DNA of 16,525 bases from Nanobdellota archaeon (GCA_022563455.1 JADFNI010000024.1:1-16525), one strand, 5' to 3'; shown: positions 6,984 to 13,169, counted from the stretch's first letter. Notes: generated by a model from the letters alone, not told the origin. Translations and numbers: made by a program.

Positions 6984-7001
6984 TTGAACCCAAGGGTTCA
7001 A
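6984..7001. repeat. Perfect palindrome made of T-loop sequence
   Basis: TTGAACCC-AA-GGGTTCAA has perfect 8-bp arms around a 2-nt centre. The right arm copies the tRNA T-arm sequence GGGTTCAA (6858-6865). The left side GATTTGAACCC (6981-6991) is the exact reverse complement of T-arm bases 6858-6868. It could be an RNA hairpin, a protein-binding site or a rearrangement scar. Confidence 0.55.
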
Positions 7002-7027
7002 CCGAATAGATACTCGATTCTCTAGTG

Positions 7028-7042
7028 ATCTTCCCAGGGTCA
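7028..7042 (+). repeat. Extra copy 2 of the tRNA-Lys 3' end
   Basis: ATCTTCCCAGGGTCA matches copy 1 at 14 of 15 positions and the tRNA itself at 13 of 15. It ends 2 nt before the TTTTTAAAC TATA element of the next gene, so it sits where that gene's upstream promoter element would be. Confidence 0.6.
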
Positions 7043-7073
7043 TGTTTTTAAACAAAAAAATATTGTCTTAAGG

Positions 7074-8072
7074 ATGAGGGTGAATAAGGTTAAACTGGCT
7101 TTACTTGTTGGTAGCGTTGTTTTGTTTTTTTACAGTCTTTACTTTTTTGGGATTGATTCGCTTGACATAATTAGCTCGAACTTTAATGCTAAATATTTAT
7201 GGCTTTATATTGTTGTTACTCTTTTTGCGACGTTTCCTTTGGTTTGGAGGTGGGAGGCGATACTTCGAGGATATGGTCATAAGGTCAATTTTTTGACGCT
7301 TTTGAAAATTCAATTTGCTGGGTATGCTGTAAGCTATGTGACGCCGTCTGCTCGGATTGGTGGGGAACCTCTTCGAATATATATGCTTAAAAAAGAGGCA
7401 GATGTAGACTATAAAACTGGGACTGCAAGTATTGTCCTAGATAAATATATGGAGTATGCGGGGGCTCTCACTTTTGGAATCGTTGGAATTATTTTATTGT
7501 TCTTCGTTCCAAATATGCCAAATTTTGTTAGGACCTGGTTGATTGTTTTAGTCTTTTTGTCAATTGCTATTTTGTCATATATTTATTATAGGTTAAATAA
7601 TGATAAGGGATTTTTCTATAATTTATTCAAGATGATTTTTAGTAAAAAGAGAATGAGGAAGATGTCTGGGCATTTGAAAGATGTTGATGCTAGACTTAGT
7701 GACTTTGTGATAAATCATAAACGAGAATTTTTTATTAGTTATATGTTTTATGTGATGTCTGCCCTTTTGTTTTTGCTTGAATTTAAATTTCTTTTGTTAA
7801 TTTTTGGAGTTGCTAGTACTTCTTTAGATGTTATACTTATTGTCGTAGTCATCGGGGTTACGAATTTGGTTCCAACACCAATGGCACTCGGAGCTCTTGA
7901 AGCTGGACAAAGTGGGCTCTTTTATATTTTGATGGGGAGTGGAAGTATTGGACTTTTACTAAGCCTTGTTCATAGAGCTCGGGGCATGGCTATTTCTGCA
8001 GTAGGATTTGTTATAATAATCTTCTTTGGTGGAAAGGGGCTCCTTAAGAAAAGTGGGAAAGTTAAGTTTTGA
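7074..8072 (+). CDS. UPF0104 / LPG-synthase-TM-like membrane protein (flippase-like)
   Basis: A 332-residue polytopic membrane protein with about eight hydrophobic segments, the first at residues 8-28. The signature of this family is the loop VTPSARIGGEPLRIYML (about 94-110), equivalent to the conserved P-x-R-x-GGEP-x-R motif. A later NLVPTPMALGALEAGQ (about 265-280) matches the second conserved region. The C-terminus is basic. The family includes the membrane half of lysylphosphatidylglycerol synthases and stand-alone archaeal members (AglD-linked or flippase-like) whose substrates are mostly unknown. No aminoacyl-transferase domain is fused here. Lipid or lipid-linked sugar handling is the best inference. 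A TATA box TTTTTAAAC (7045-7053) is 25 nt before the ATG. The gene converges with the next one, 35 nt apart. Confidence 0.85.
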   Translation: MRVNKVKLALLVGSVVLFFYSLYFFGIDSLDIISSNFNAKYLWLYIVVTLFATFPLVWRWEAILRGYGHKVNFLTLLKIQFAGYAVSYVTPSARIGGEPLRIYMLKKEADVDYKTGTASIVLDKYMEYAGALTFGIVGIILLFFVPNMPNFVRTWLIVLVFLSIAILSYIYYRLNNDKGFFYNLFKMIFSKKRMRKMSGHLKDVDARLSDFVINHKREFFISYMFYVMSALLFLLEFKFLLLIFGVASTSLDVILIVVVIGVTNLVPTPMALGALEAGQSGLFYILMGSGSIGLLLSLVHRARGMAISAVGFVIIIFFGGKGLLKKSGKVKF

Positions 8073-8107
8073 ACTATTTAATTTTAGATGATTTAGAGAC
8101 TTAAAAA

Positions 8108-8476
8108 TTATACTATATCCTCTGTCATATCTTCTAAAGTTGGGGTGAAATGCCTAACTCCTTCTTTTGCTGCCAACCTTGCTAAGGCCAACATGTAAGA
8201 GTTAGAAAGTTCTTGTGATTTTCCAATTTCATTTGGACCTATACTAAATGAACTTACTTGTTTACTAGCAGTTTTATCTTCAGTTGCATCCATTTCAAGA
8301 ATCTTTATTTTATCTCCATCTTCTCTAGCAAATACATCATAAAAAACAGTGTTTCCAAACCCCCTATCTATACTAACACGATAACCCCAATCTTCACCGT
8401 ATCTGCCTTTCGAACTTAAAGGCCTAATAACAGAATATTGCTCTATTTTGATTATTGGTTTAAATAATTCACTCAT
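8108..8476 (-). CDS. Hypothetical soluble protein (122 aa)
   Basis: Not recognised. Predicted soluble, acidic towards the C-terminus (TLEDMTEDIV), with no Cys and no membrane segment. The first ~65 residues alternate polar and hydrophobic residues as in a small beta-rich domain (YRVSIDRGFGNTVFYDVFA). The last ~45 include a probable helix, SYMLALARLAAKEGV. A TATA box (minus strand, 8498-8505) lies about 25 nt before the ATG, which supports expression as a leaderless mRNA. Neighbours give no functional clue. Confidence 0.5.
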   Translation of the reverse strand: MSELFKPIIKIEQYSVIRPLSSKGRYGEDWGYRVSIDRGFGNTVFYDVFAREDGDKIKILEMDATEDKTASKQVSSFSIGPNEIGKSQELSNSYMLALARLAAKEGVRHFTPTLEDMTEDIV

Positions 8477-8530
8477 ATGGGCATTTAATAATTAAGGTTT
8501 ATAAGAATTTGTTTGGTTTTATATATGAAA

Positions 8531-8797
8531 TTAGCCAACAAGTTTTCTTATCGCTTCGATGTTTTCTGCGACTTCTGTTCCTTTTTTTGTGAGTTTGATT
8601 ATTTTTATTCTTCCTTTCTTTTCGAAAGACACTAGGCCTAATTCTTCTAAGGTTTGTAAGATCTTTACTGCGTGACTATATGTGCAATCTACTTCTTTTG
8701 CTAATTGACTTCCATATTTTGCTCTTGTTACCTTTTTTAGGGCTATGAGCATCATTGCTGGCTTTCTTCTGAAAAATAAATCGAAACTGTCTCCCAT
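8531..8797 (-). CDS. Winged-helix (MarR/PadR-like) transcription regulator
   Basis: An 88-residue single-domain winged helix protein. The order is a helix (13-22), then YGSQLAKEVDCTYSHAVKILQTLEELGLVSF with a recognition helix at about 38-51, then a beta-wing with KKGRIKIIKLTKKG (60-73), and a final helix (74-87). This arrangement is typical of small archaeal MarR-like regulators that bind palindromes as dimers. No effector domain is present, and the one Cys (C38) lies just before the recognition helix. A 20-bp palindrome overlaps its promoter, which suggests autoregulation. It is divergent from serS, with about 220 nt of non-coding DNA between. Confidence 0.8.
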   Translation of the reverse strand: MGDSFDLFFRRKPAMMLIALKKVTRAKYGSQLAKEVDCTYSHAVKILQTLEELGLVSFEKKGRIKIIKLTKKGTEVAENIEAIRKLVG

Positions 8798-8807
8798 TGT
8801 TTATAAC

Positions 8808-8827
8808 ATATACTTTGTAATGTATAT
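8808..8827. promoter_or_regulatory. Palindromic operator candidate over the wHTH promoter
   Basis: ATATAC (8808-8813) and GTATAT (8822-8827) are perfect inverted arms 8 nt apart, with two further matched pairs inside. The right arm overlaps the likely TATA box (GTATATA 8822-8828, about 28 nt from the ATG of the minus-strand regulator). Position and symmetry suit a dimeric winged-helix repressor acting on its own gene. Confidence 0.5.
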
Positions 8828-8844
8828 ATCAGAGTTTCTAGTGG

Positions 8845-8990
8845 CTTATAAGTCTTTCTCAAAAAAGTTGTCCACGCCTAGTAGATACAAATTTTGCCAT
8901 AGAGATGGACAATTTTCCAGTGGTAACCATTTGTAACCATGTGGGACCTTATTATTTTTAAATAATATTGTTTGAATAACTTTAAGTAAA
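8845..8990 (+). other. Non-coding region upstream of serS, possible small RNA or long leader
   Basis: No convincing ORF. It contains a TATA-like TTATAAG (8846-8852), an inverted repeat TTGTCCA (8868-8874) / TGGACAA (8906-8912) with a 31-nt loop, a tandem near-repeat TGGTAACCAT/TTGTAACCAT (8921-8940), and a T-rich stretch near 8950-8957. The serS promoter proper (AATTTAAATATTC, 8989-9001) lies downstream of it at leaderless spacing, so this DNA is not needed as a serS leader. No C/D-box or H/ACA signature was found. Confidence 0.25.
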
Positions 8991-9019
8991 TTTAAATATT
9001 CAACTGATAATGTTATTTT

Positions 9020-10303
9020 ATGATAGATATTAAAATTCTTCGAGAGAATCCGAAACTAGTTAAAGAAAATATAAAGAAAAAATTTCAAGAGGATAAACTA
9101 GAACTAGTTGATAAAGTTCTTGACTTGGATCTTAAATGGAGAAAAGAGAAGAAAAAAGTCGATGATCTTAGAAGTTCTCGAAATAAAATTAGTGCCTCTA
9201 TAAACGAACTTATGAAGAAGGGGTCTAAAGGTGAGGCTTCAAAACTTATTAGTGAAGCTAAGAAAATTCCTGCTAAAATTTCAAAAGTTGAGGCTAAAAC
9301 TTCTAAATATTTGAAAGAAATTAGAGAAATTATGATTAGGATCCCTAATATGATGCATGAATCAGTTCCTAGTGGAGGAGAAGAGAAGGATAATGTTGAG
9401 CTTCGAAAATGGGGGGAAATTCCTAAATTTGACTTTAAAATTAAAAACCATGTTGATTTAGTTGAGGACCTTTTTCTTGTAGATTCTAAAAAGGGTTCTT
9501 TGGTTGCTGGATCTAGGTTTTATTATTTAAGGGGGGATTTAGTATTATTGAATTTGGCTCTGCAAAGATTTGCGTTAGACGTTGTTATGAAGAAGAACTT
9601 TTTGCCGATACAGCCCCCATATATGCTTAATAAACAATCTATGGGTGGAGCTGTTAGTCTTGCAGATTTTGAAGAAAATATCTATAAAATTGAAAATGAA
9701 GACTTGTTTTTAATTGGAACTAGCGAACATTCACTTGCGGCAATGCATCAAAATGAAAATCTTAATTTAAAAAATCCTTTAAAATACGCTGGACTAAGTT
9801 CTTGTTTTAGAAAGGAGGCTGGGAGTCATGGAAAGGATACAAAGGGGATATTTAGAGTTCATAGATTTGAAAAAATTGAGCAATTTGTGTTTTGTGCTGA
9901 ACGAGATGAGCAAGCAGTATTTGATGAAATAATTTCAAACCAGGAGGAAATTTTTAAGCTACTTAAAATCCCTTATAGGGTCCTTGCTCTGTGTGGTGGA
10001 GAAGTTGGAGGAACTATGGCTAGAACATATGATCTAGAAGGATGGTTTCCTTCTCAAAAGAAATATAGGGAACTTGGGAGTACTAGTAGTGCTACAACTT
10101 ATCAATCAAGAAAACTTAATATTAGATATCAAGAAAAAGGAAAACTGTTTCATTCCTATACTGTAAATGGGACTGCAATGTCTGTTCAAAGGACTATGTG
10201 TTGCTTATTAGAAAACTATCAAGAAAAGGATGGATCGATTAAAATTCCTAAGATATTGCAACCATATATGGGTGGGGCAAAGAAAATTGGGATTAAGAAG
10301 TGA
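9020..10303 (+). CDS. serS: Seryl-tRNA synthetase
   Basis: Charges tRNA-Ser, class II. The 427-residue length and domain order are standard: an N-terminal long coiled-coil arm that grips the tRNA variable arm (about 27-105), then the catalytic domain. Seen in the core are the TSE serine/ATP loop (234-236), motif 2 FRKEAGSHG followed by GIFRVHRFEKIEQF (263-289) and motif 3 NGTAMSVQRTMCCLLENYQ (383-401) with Arg391. In the region usually read as SxSNC-x-x-x-Q-x-RR it has STSSATTYQSRK (354-365), so the usual Asn and one Arg are changed, and motif 3 has TAMSV for the usual SGLAV. It belongs to the common SerRS type, not the rare methanogen type. A TATA-like AATTTAAATATTC precedes the ATG at leaderless spacing. 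Its stop overlaps the start of nth. Confidence 0.95.
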   Translation: MIDIKILRENPKLVKENIKKKFQEDKLELVDKVLDLDLKWRKEKKKVDDLRSSRNKISASINELMKKGSKGEASKLISEAKKIPAKISKVEAKTSKYLKEIREIMIRIPNMMHESVPSGGEEKDNVELRKWGEIPKFDFKIKNHVDLVEDLFLVDSKKGSLVAGSRFYYLRGDLVLLNLALQRFALDVVMKKNFLPIQPPYMLNKQSMGGAVSLADFEENIYKIENEDLFLIGTSEHSLAAMHQNENLNLKNPLKYAGLSSCFRKEAGSHGKDTKGIFRVHRFEKIEQFVFCAERDEQAVFDEIISNQEEIFKLLKIPYRVLALCGGEVGGTMARTYDLEGWFPSQKKYRELGSTSSATTYQSRKLNIRYQEKGKLFHSYTVNGTAMSVQRTMCCLLENYQEKDGSIKIPKILQPYMGGAKKIGIKK

Positions 10304-10956
10304 TGAATTCTAAACTCGCAGTAAGACAATTAAAAGCACTAGATAAACTTAATAAAAAGAAGAAAGGTGTGGTGGAGATGAGGCTTGCTGCTCAGTGGCC
10401 ACAGAAATATCAGATGCTTATTGCGACAATTTTATCGGCCCAGACTAGGGACGAAGTGACTATTGAAGCTTGTGATGTTTTGTTTGAAAGGTATCCTCGG
10501 ATGATTGATCTTTCAAAAGCAACTGAATACAGCGTTCGAAAGATAATCTCTAGGGTTAATTATGCACCAACTAAGGCTTCTAGGATTATTCGGACTGCGA
10601 AGATGATTGGTAGTGGAAGAATCCCTACTTCGCTTGAAGGGCTTATGAAATTTCCGGGGGTTGGGAGAAAAGTTGGAAATGTTTATCTAACAGAAGCGCA
10701 TCGAGCAAATGCTATTGGTGTTGACACACATGTTCATAGGATTTCTTGGAAACTTGGATGGACTGAATCTAGATATCCTGATAAAGTCGAGAATGATTTG
10801 GTTAAACTTTTTCCCTTGGAACATTGGCAGTGGATTAATGAAATATGTGTTCGGTTTGGAAAATCCTATGGGTTGTCTCGAAAAAATGAGAATGAAATAT
10901 TTATGGGCAAGCCTTTTTGTGTTTCGAAGGATCGATTGGTTGGTTGGAATAATTAA
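10303..10956 (+). CDS. nth: Endonuclease III-like DNA glycosylase lacking the [4Fe-4S] cysteines
   Basis: A helix-hairpin-helix base-excision glycosylase/lyase for oxidised pyrimidines. Numbered from the ATG at 10303 (217 aa), the HhH motif FPGVGRKVGNVYL carries the catalytic Lys123, and IGVDTHVHR holds Asp141; the 18-residue spacing equals that of E. coli Lys120/Asp138. LSAQTRDE (45-52) matches the conserved LSAQ helix. The C-terminus should hold C-x6-C-x2-C-x5-C, but only Cys182 and Cys206 exist after the catalytic Asp, and the normal first cluster position reads SYGLSR. Neither of the other two forward frames restores a C-x2-C pair, so a simple frameshift does not explain it. ATG overlaps the serS stop by 1 nt (TGATG), so the two are translationally coupled; a GTG at 10300 is an alternative start. 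Confidence 0.88.
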   Translation: MNSKLAVRQLKALDKLNKKKKGVVEMRLAAQWPQKYQMLIATILSAQTRDEVTIEACDVLFERYPRMIDLSKATEYSVRKIISRVNYAPTKASRIIRTAKMIGSGRIPTSLEGLMKFPGVGRKVGNVYLTEAHRANAIGVDTHVHRISWKLGWTESRYPDKVENDLVKLFPLEHWQWINEICVRFGKSYGLSRKNENEIFMGKPFCVSKDRLVGWNN

Positions 10957-10968
10957 TTAATAGTAACC

Positions 10969-10978
10969 CTTATAAATT
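10969..10978 (+). promoter_or_regulatory. TATA box of the secG-nac operon
   Basis: CTTATAAATT is centred about 24-25 nt before the ATG at 10998, which predicts a leaderless dicistronic transcript. Confidence 0.6.
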
Positions 10979-10997
10979 AAAGAAATTAATCTAAAAC

Positions 10998-11165
10998 ATG
11001 GCACAAGAACAAAATAACATGCCTGCCGGGTTCGGTGGATTAATGCGTTATAATGAGGAGTATGATTCTAAGATTAAATTTGGCCCTCAAGTAGTTATTG
11101 GGCTGATAATTGTTGTTGTGATTTTTGTTATTTCACTTAAATATATTTTTCCAGGAGTCGTATGA
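10998..11165 (+). CDS. secG: Protein translocase subunit Sec61-beta (archaeal SecG)
   Basis: A 55-codon gene, easily missed by length cut-offs. The product is the small tail-anchored subunit of the SecYE-beta channel. The sequence begins MAQEQNNMPAGFGGLMRY, and the motif GGLMRYNEEYDSKIKFGPQ is the conserved cytoplasmic part that contacts SecY. It is followed by one membrane segment of about 20 Val/Ile-rich residues (about 31-51) and a short outside tail, FPGVV. The archaeal family is normally 50-60 residues. A TATA box lies at leaderless spacing. The stop codon TGA overlaps the next start in ATGA (11162-11165), so Sec61-beta and NAC are probably made from one message. Confidence 0.9.
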   Translation: MAQEQNNMPAGFGGLMRYNEEYDSKIKFGPQVVIGLIIVVVIFVISLKYIFPGVV

Positions 11166-11491
11166 TACCTGGAATGAATGCTTCGCAAATGCAGGGAATG
11201 ATGAAGAAGATGGGAATAAGTCAAACGAATCTTCCAGTTAGCAAAGTTATATTTGAAATGAGCGACTCTCGAATTATTATTGAGGAACCTAGTGTGATGA
11301 GGGTTAAAATGCAGGGGCAAGAGACTTACCAGGTGAGTGGGGAAGCTCGAGAAGAATCAATGGACTCATTTTCTGAAGAAGATGTTAATATGGTTGTAGA
11401 AAAAACTGGAAAGAGTAGTGAGGAAGTTAGAAGTTTTCTTGAGGAAAATGATGGGGATATTGCTGGGGCGATAATGAAATTGAGGGATTAA
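11162..11491 (+). CDS. nac: Nascent polypeptide-associated complex protein (archaeal NAC-alpha)
   Basis: A 109-residue ribosome-associated chaperone that forms homodimers in archaea and binds nascent chains at the tunnel exit. The N-terminus is Met-rich (MIPGMNASQMQGMMKKMGI), as usual for the family. The NAC beta-domain (about 26-62) contains VSKVIFEM and RIIIEEPSVMRVKMQGQETYQVSG. A C-terminal UBA domain (about 70-109) contains SEEDVNMVVEKTG and a final ENDGDIAGAIMKLRD. It is complete. Its ATG overlaps the secG stop by 4 nt. GGAG at 11153-11156, five bases before the ATG, is a plausible ribosome binding site, useful for an internal gene in a leaderless operon. Confidence 0.95.
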   Translation: MIPGMNASQMQGMMKKMGISQTNLPVSKVIFEMSDSRIIIEEPSVMRVKMQGQETYQVSGEAREESMDSFSEEDVNMVVEKTGKSSEEVRSFLEENDGDIAGAIMKLRD

Positions 11492-11508
11492 TTCTATAAT
11501 CTATAGAA
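11492..11508. repeat. Perfect inverted repeat after nac
   Basis: TTCTATA-ATC-TATAGAA has perfect 7-bp arms with a 3-nt centre and begins at the first base after the nac stop. It is 10-17 nt upstream of the TTTTAAAG promoter element of the next gene. It could be an RNA 3' stem-loop or an operator for that gene. No clean oligo-T tract follows. Confidence 0.45.
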
Positions 11509-11545
11509 TATAAATTATTTTAAAGAGGTTGGATGTGTTACTTTT

Positions 11546-12097
11546 ATGAGAAATGGAGATTCTACTCAAATTCAAAGAAGAATTGAGCATTTGGTTACTA
11601 ATGGACTTAGGTATGATGCTCAAAGTTCTTTTAAGCCAACGAAAAGAAGATTTAAGGTTTTTAGTATAATTGATGATTTAATTAGTGAGGATTATGTAAA
11701 AAATAGTAATGAGGGACTTCAATCCCATTTGGTAGATTTGAACTATATTGGAAGAAGGTTGGAGGAAGTTGAAGTTGCTTATTGTCTAAGAAATTATCCT
11801 ATGAAAGTTAGAGATAAATCAAGAGGTTATGGATGGAGACTGCTTGATTCTTCTGAACAAATGAAAATGAGAAAAGAATCATTAAAAAGTGCAAAGTTGC
11901 ATAGAAGCGCAATTCGAAAAATGAAGACGTGGGCTAGAAGAGAATCTTTTTATCGAGTGATGAGGGAAGAATTTAATGAATATTTGGCGAAATTTGTTTT
12001 GGGAAATATTGAGGCATCATTGGCTTCGATGGAAGAAAAAGAAAACTTTAATGCTCTCTTAAATAATTATAGAGATACTTTTGCGGGTAAGGTTTAG
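11546..12097 (+). CDS. Possible winged-helix DNA-binding protein (183 aa)
   Basis: Not assigned to a named family. Residues about 35-100 look like a winged helix: helix VFSIIDDLISEDY, then NYIGRRLEEVEVAYCLRNYP as a candidate recognition helix, then a wing ending RGYGWRLL. The same order (eight-residue spacer, E-V-x-x-A, then R-G-Y-x-x-R-L) occurs in phage and archaeal wHTH regulators. The rest (about 102-183) is helical and highly charged, with a basic stretch (RKESLKSAKLHRSAIRKMKTWARR) fit for nucleic-acid contact. One Cys (C80). The ATG has a TTTTAAAG promoter element about 24 nt upstream. Flanked by perfect inverted repeats at 11492 and 12094, either of which could be its binding site. Confidence 0.5.
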   Translation: MRNGDSTQIQRRIEHLVTNGLRYDAQSSFKPTKRRFKVFSIIDDLISEDYVKNSNEGLQSHLVDLNYIGRRLEEVEVAYCLRNYPMKVRDKSRGYGWRLLDSSEQMKMRKESLKSAKLHRSAIRKMKTWARRESFYRVMREEFNEYLAKFVLGNIEASLASMEEKENFNALLNNYRDTFAGKV

Positions 12098-12105
12098 TAT
12101 ACTAA
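12094..12105. repeat. Perfect 12-bp palindrome at the end of the wHTH-like gene
   Basis: TTAGTATACTAA is a perfect palindrome that includes the TAG stop of the upstream gene and ends just before the TAATAAAAAG promoter element (12107-12116) of the 12137 gene. Possible operator; AT-rich chance palindromes are common. Confidence 0.35.
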
Positions 12106-12136
12106 TTAATAAAAAGCTTTATTATTCTGATTTAGT

Positions 12137-12574
12137 ATGGATTATATGAAGGACCTACATGAATCAAAATATCATTTGACAGTTGCTTCTAGAATGTATA
12201 AAAGTTACTCTGACTTTGAGGAAAAGAGATTTTTGGTGGGAGTTATTAATGAACTTGCTCGTGCAACTTCTGCACTCATTAGGTCTTATCTTTTGTTTGA
12301 GGGGAAAGGCGGAAAAAGTAGTGATAAAAATCTTAAAATTTTTATGGAAAAAATTGGACCAAAGTATATGGATAAGAAAACTATCATTAATATTTTTAAA
12401 ACTCTTGAAATTGAGAAGGCTCAAAAAACTTCTCATATTGAATTTATTAGGGGAAATAAAATAATTCTTTTGGTTGAAGGAAAATATAAAATTCTTACTA
12501 GTAAAAGACTCTCAGAATTTATAGACTCTGTTAAAGCTGGAATAAATAGGTTTCCGGAAAAGAGCATTTTTTAA
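12137..12574 (+). CDS. Uncharacterised small helical protein, HEPN-like (145 aa)
   Basis: Soluble, mostly helical, basic, with no Cys. A first helical pair carries ESKYHLTVASRMYKSYSD and RFLVGVINELARATSALIRSYLL (about 7-54). A middle helical segment and a short beta unit follow (SHIEFIRGNKIILLVEGKYKIL, about 98-119), then a last helix LSEFIDSVKAGI. The two-long-helix start resembles HEPN-type proteins, but the Rx4-6H active site of HEPN RNases is not evident. The next gene has the same segment order (HL-x-x-x-S-x-x-Y, long helix, EF/beta unit, final L-x-E helix), so the two look like diverged paralogues. TATA-like TAATAAAAAG about 25 nt upstream. Confidence 0.55.
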   Translation: MDYMKDLHESKYHLTVASRMYKSYSDFEEKRFLVGVINELARATSALIRSYLLFEGKGGKSSDKNLKIFMEKIGPKYMDKKTIINIFKTLEIEKAQKTSHIEFIRGNKIILLVEGKYKILTSKRLSEFIDSVKAGINRFPEKSIF

Positions 12575-12588
12575 TTATTAAGGGGTAA

Positions 12589-12600
12589 AGTATAAAAAGG
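12589..12600 (+). promoter_or_regulatory. TATA box of the 12643 gene, giving a short 5' leader
   Basis: AGTATAAAAAGG lies about 48 nt before the ATG at 12643, which predicts a leader of about 20-25 nt. This differs from the leaderless spacing of most neighbours. Confidence 0.45.
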
Positions 12601-12625
12601 AGCTAGACTTGCTAAGAGTTCGTGT

Positions 12626-12634
12626 GAAGGTTGA
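12626..12634 (+). promoter_or_regulatory. Shine-Dalgarno-like site
   Basis: GAAGGTTGA lies 8 nt before the ATG at 12643 and partly matches the archaeal GGAGGTGA consensus. It fits a leadered mRNA from the TATA box at 12589. Confidence 0.4.
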
Positions 12635-12642
12635 CGTTTTAG

Positions 12643-13083
12643 ATGATTGAAGAAATTATTAAGGAAAAGACTAGTGCCGATCATTTAATGTACGTTAGTT
12701 TAAAGTATACCAAGACTTGTGACGTTATATTGAATTTACTTGCTCGGTGGAAAAGCTTGATTGAACTTAGTTTTGACACTATTCTTGAAAAGGATGTTTC
12801 AAATGGAAAGATTCCAAGGATGCCTGCAACTCCAAAAGAAAGAATTGGATTTATTCGAAAATATTATAAGAAATCTGAGGAAATTCAGGAAGTTCTTCCG
12901 CTTTATATATTCTTTAGGCGAGTTCCGGACCTTAACAAAACCAGGGAGGGTGAATTTAGAAAAAATGTTAATCTAAAAGTAATTGAACCTGGAAAAACTA
13001 CTGTAATTAATCTTGAAAAATTAGCAGAATATTATGATATTGTTGAGAAATTTATGGGTGAAGTTAAAAAACGCCTCTTGTGA
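12643..13083 (+). CDS. Uncharacterised small helical protein, likely paralogue of the 12137 gene (146 aa)
   Basis: Soluble and helical with a basic C-terminus. SADHLMYVSLKYTKTCDVI (about 11-29) and NLLARWKSLIELSFDTIL (30-48) form the first helices. A Pro-containing segment RMPATPKERIGFIRKYYKK (about 59-77) follows. Next are GEFRKNVNLKVIEPGKTTVI, a strand-turn-strand unit, and a last helix YYDIVEKFMGEVKKRLL. Segment order and spaced residues match the preceding gene, although overall identity by eye is low. It has its own TATA box and a Shine-Dalgarno-like site, unlike the mostly leaderless genes around it. It precedes minD by 86 nt on the same strand. Function unknown; a link to MinD is inferred only from position. 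Confidence 0.55.
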   Translation: MIEEIIKEKTSADHLMYVSLKYTKTCDVILNLLARWKSLIELSFDTILEKDVSNGKIPRMPATPKERIGFIRKYYKKSEEIQEVLPLYIFFRRVPDLNKTREGEFRKNVNLKVIEPGKTTVINLEKLAEYYDIVEKFMGEVKKRLL

Positions 13084-13169
13084 GTTCTAAGTATATCCTC
13101 TAGATATATCAAACCTAATAGAATTAAATTTATAAAGGGATTTTTTCTGATATAATTACTAAAAATAAA

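Noticed and set aside
6881..7045. A current integrated mobile element between tRNA 3'-end copies
   Set aside because: The copies are less than 100 nt apart with no integrase or cargo, so at most these are scars.
6834..7055. Minus-strand ORF of 73 codons with repeated VTLGGF-type segments
   Set aside because: It is antisense to tRNA-Lys and its 3'-end copies; the GGFEPPTPRLRV-type string is a well-known artefact of reverse-reading tRNA genes. The apparent peptide repeat is the DNA repeat already described.
8921..8940. Tandem GTAACCAT units as a CRISPR or replication-origin iteron array
   Set aside because: Only two copies, no regular spacers, no adjacent cas, cdc6/orc or replication gene.
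10709..10960. Overlapping +1-frame ORF in nth, considered as the missing iron-sulfur tail after a frameshift
   Set aside because: Its sequence has a few hydrophobic residues and one or two cysteines but no C-x2-C arrangement, so it does not restore the cluster motif.
12164..12976. Alternative-frame ORFs in the two paralogue-like genes
   Set aside because: No start signals and low-complexity composition; the chosen frames have promoters and give matching segment order in both proteins.
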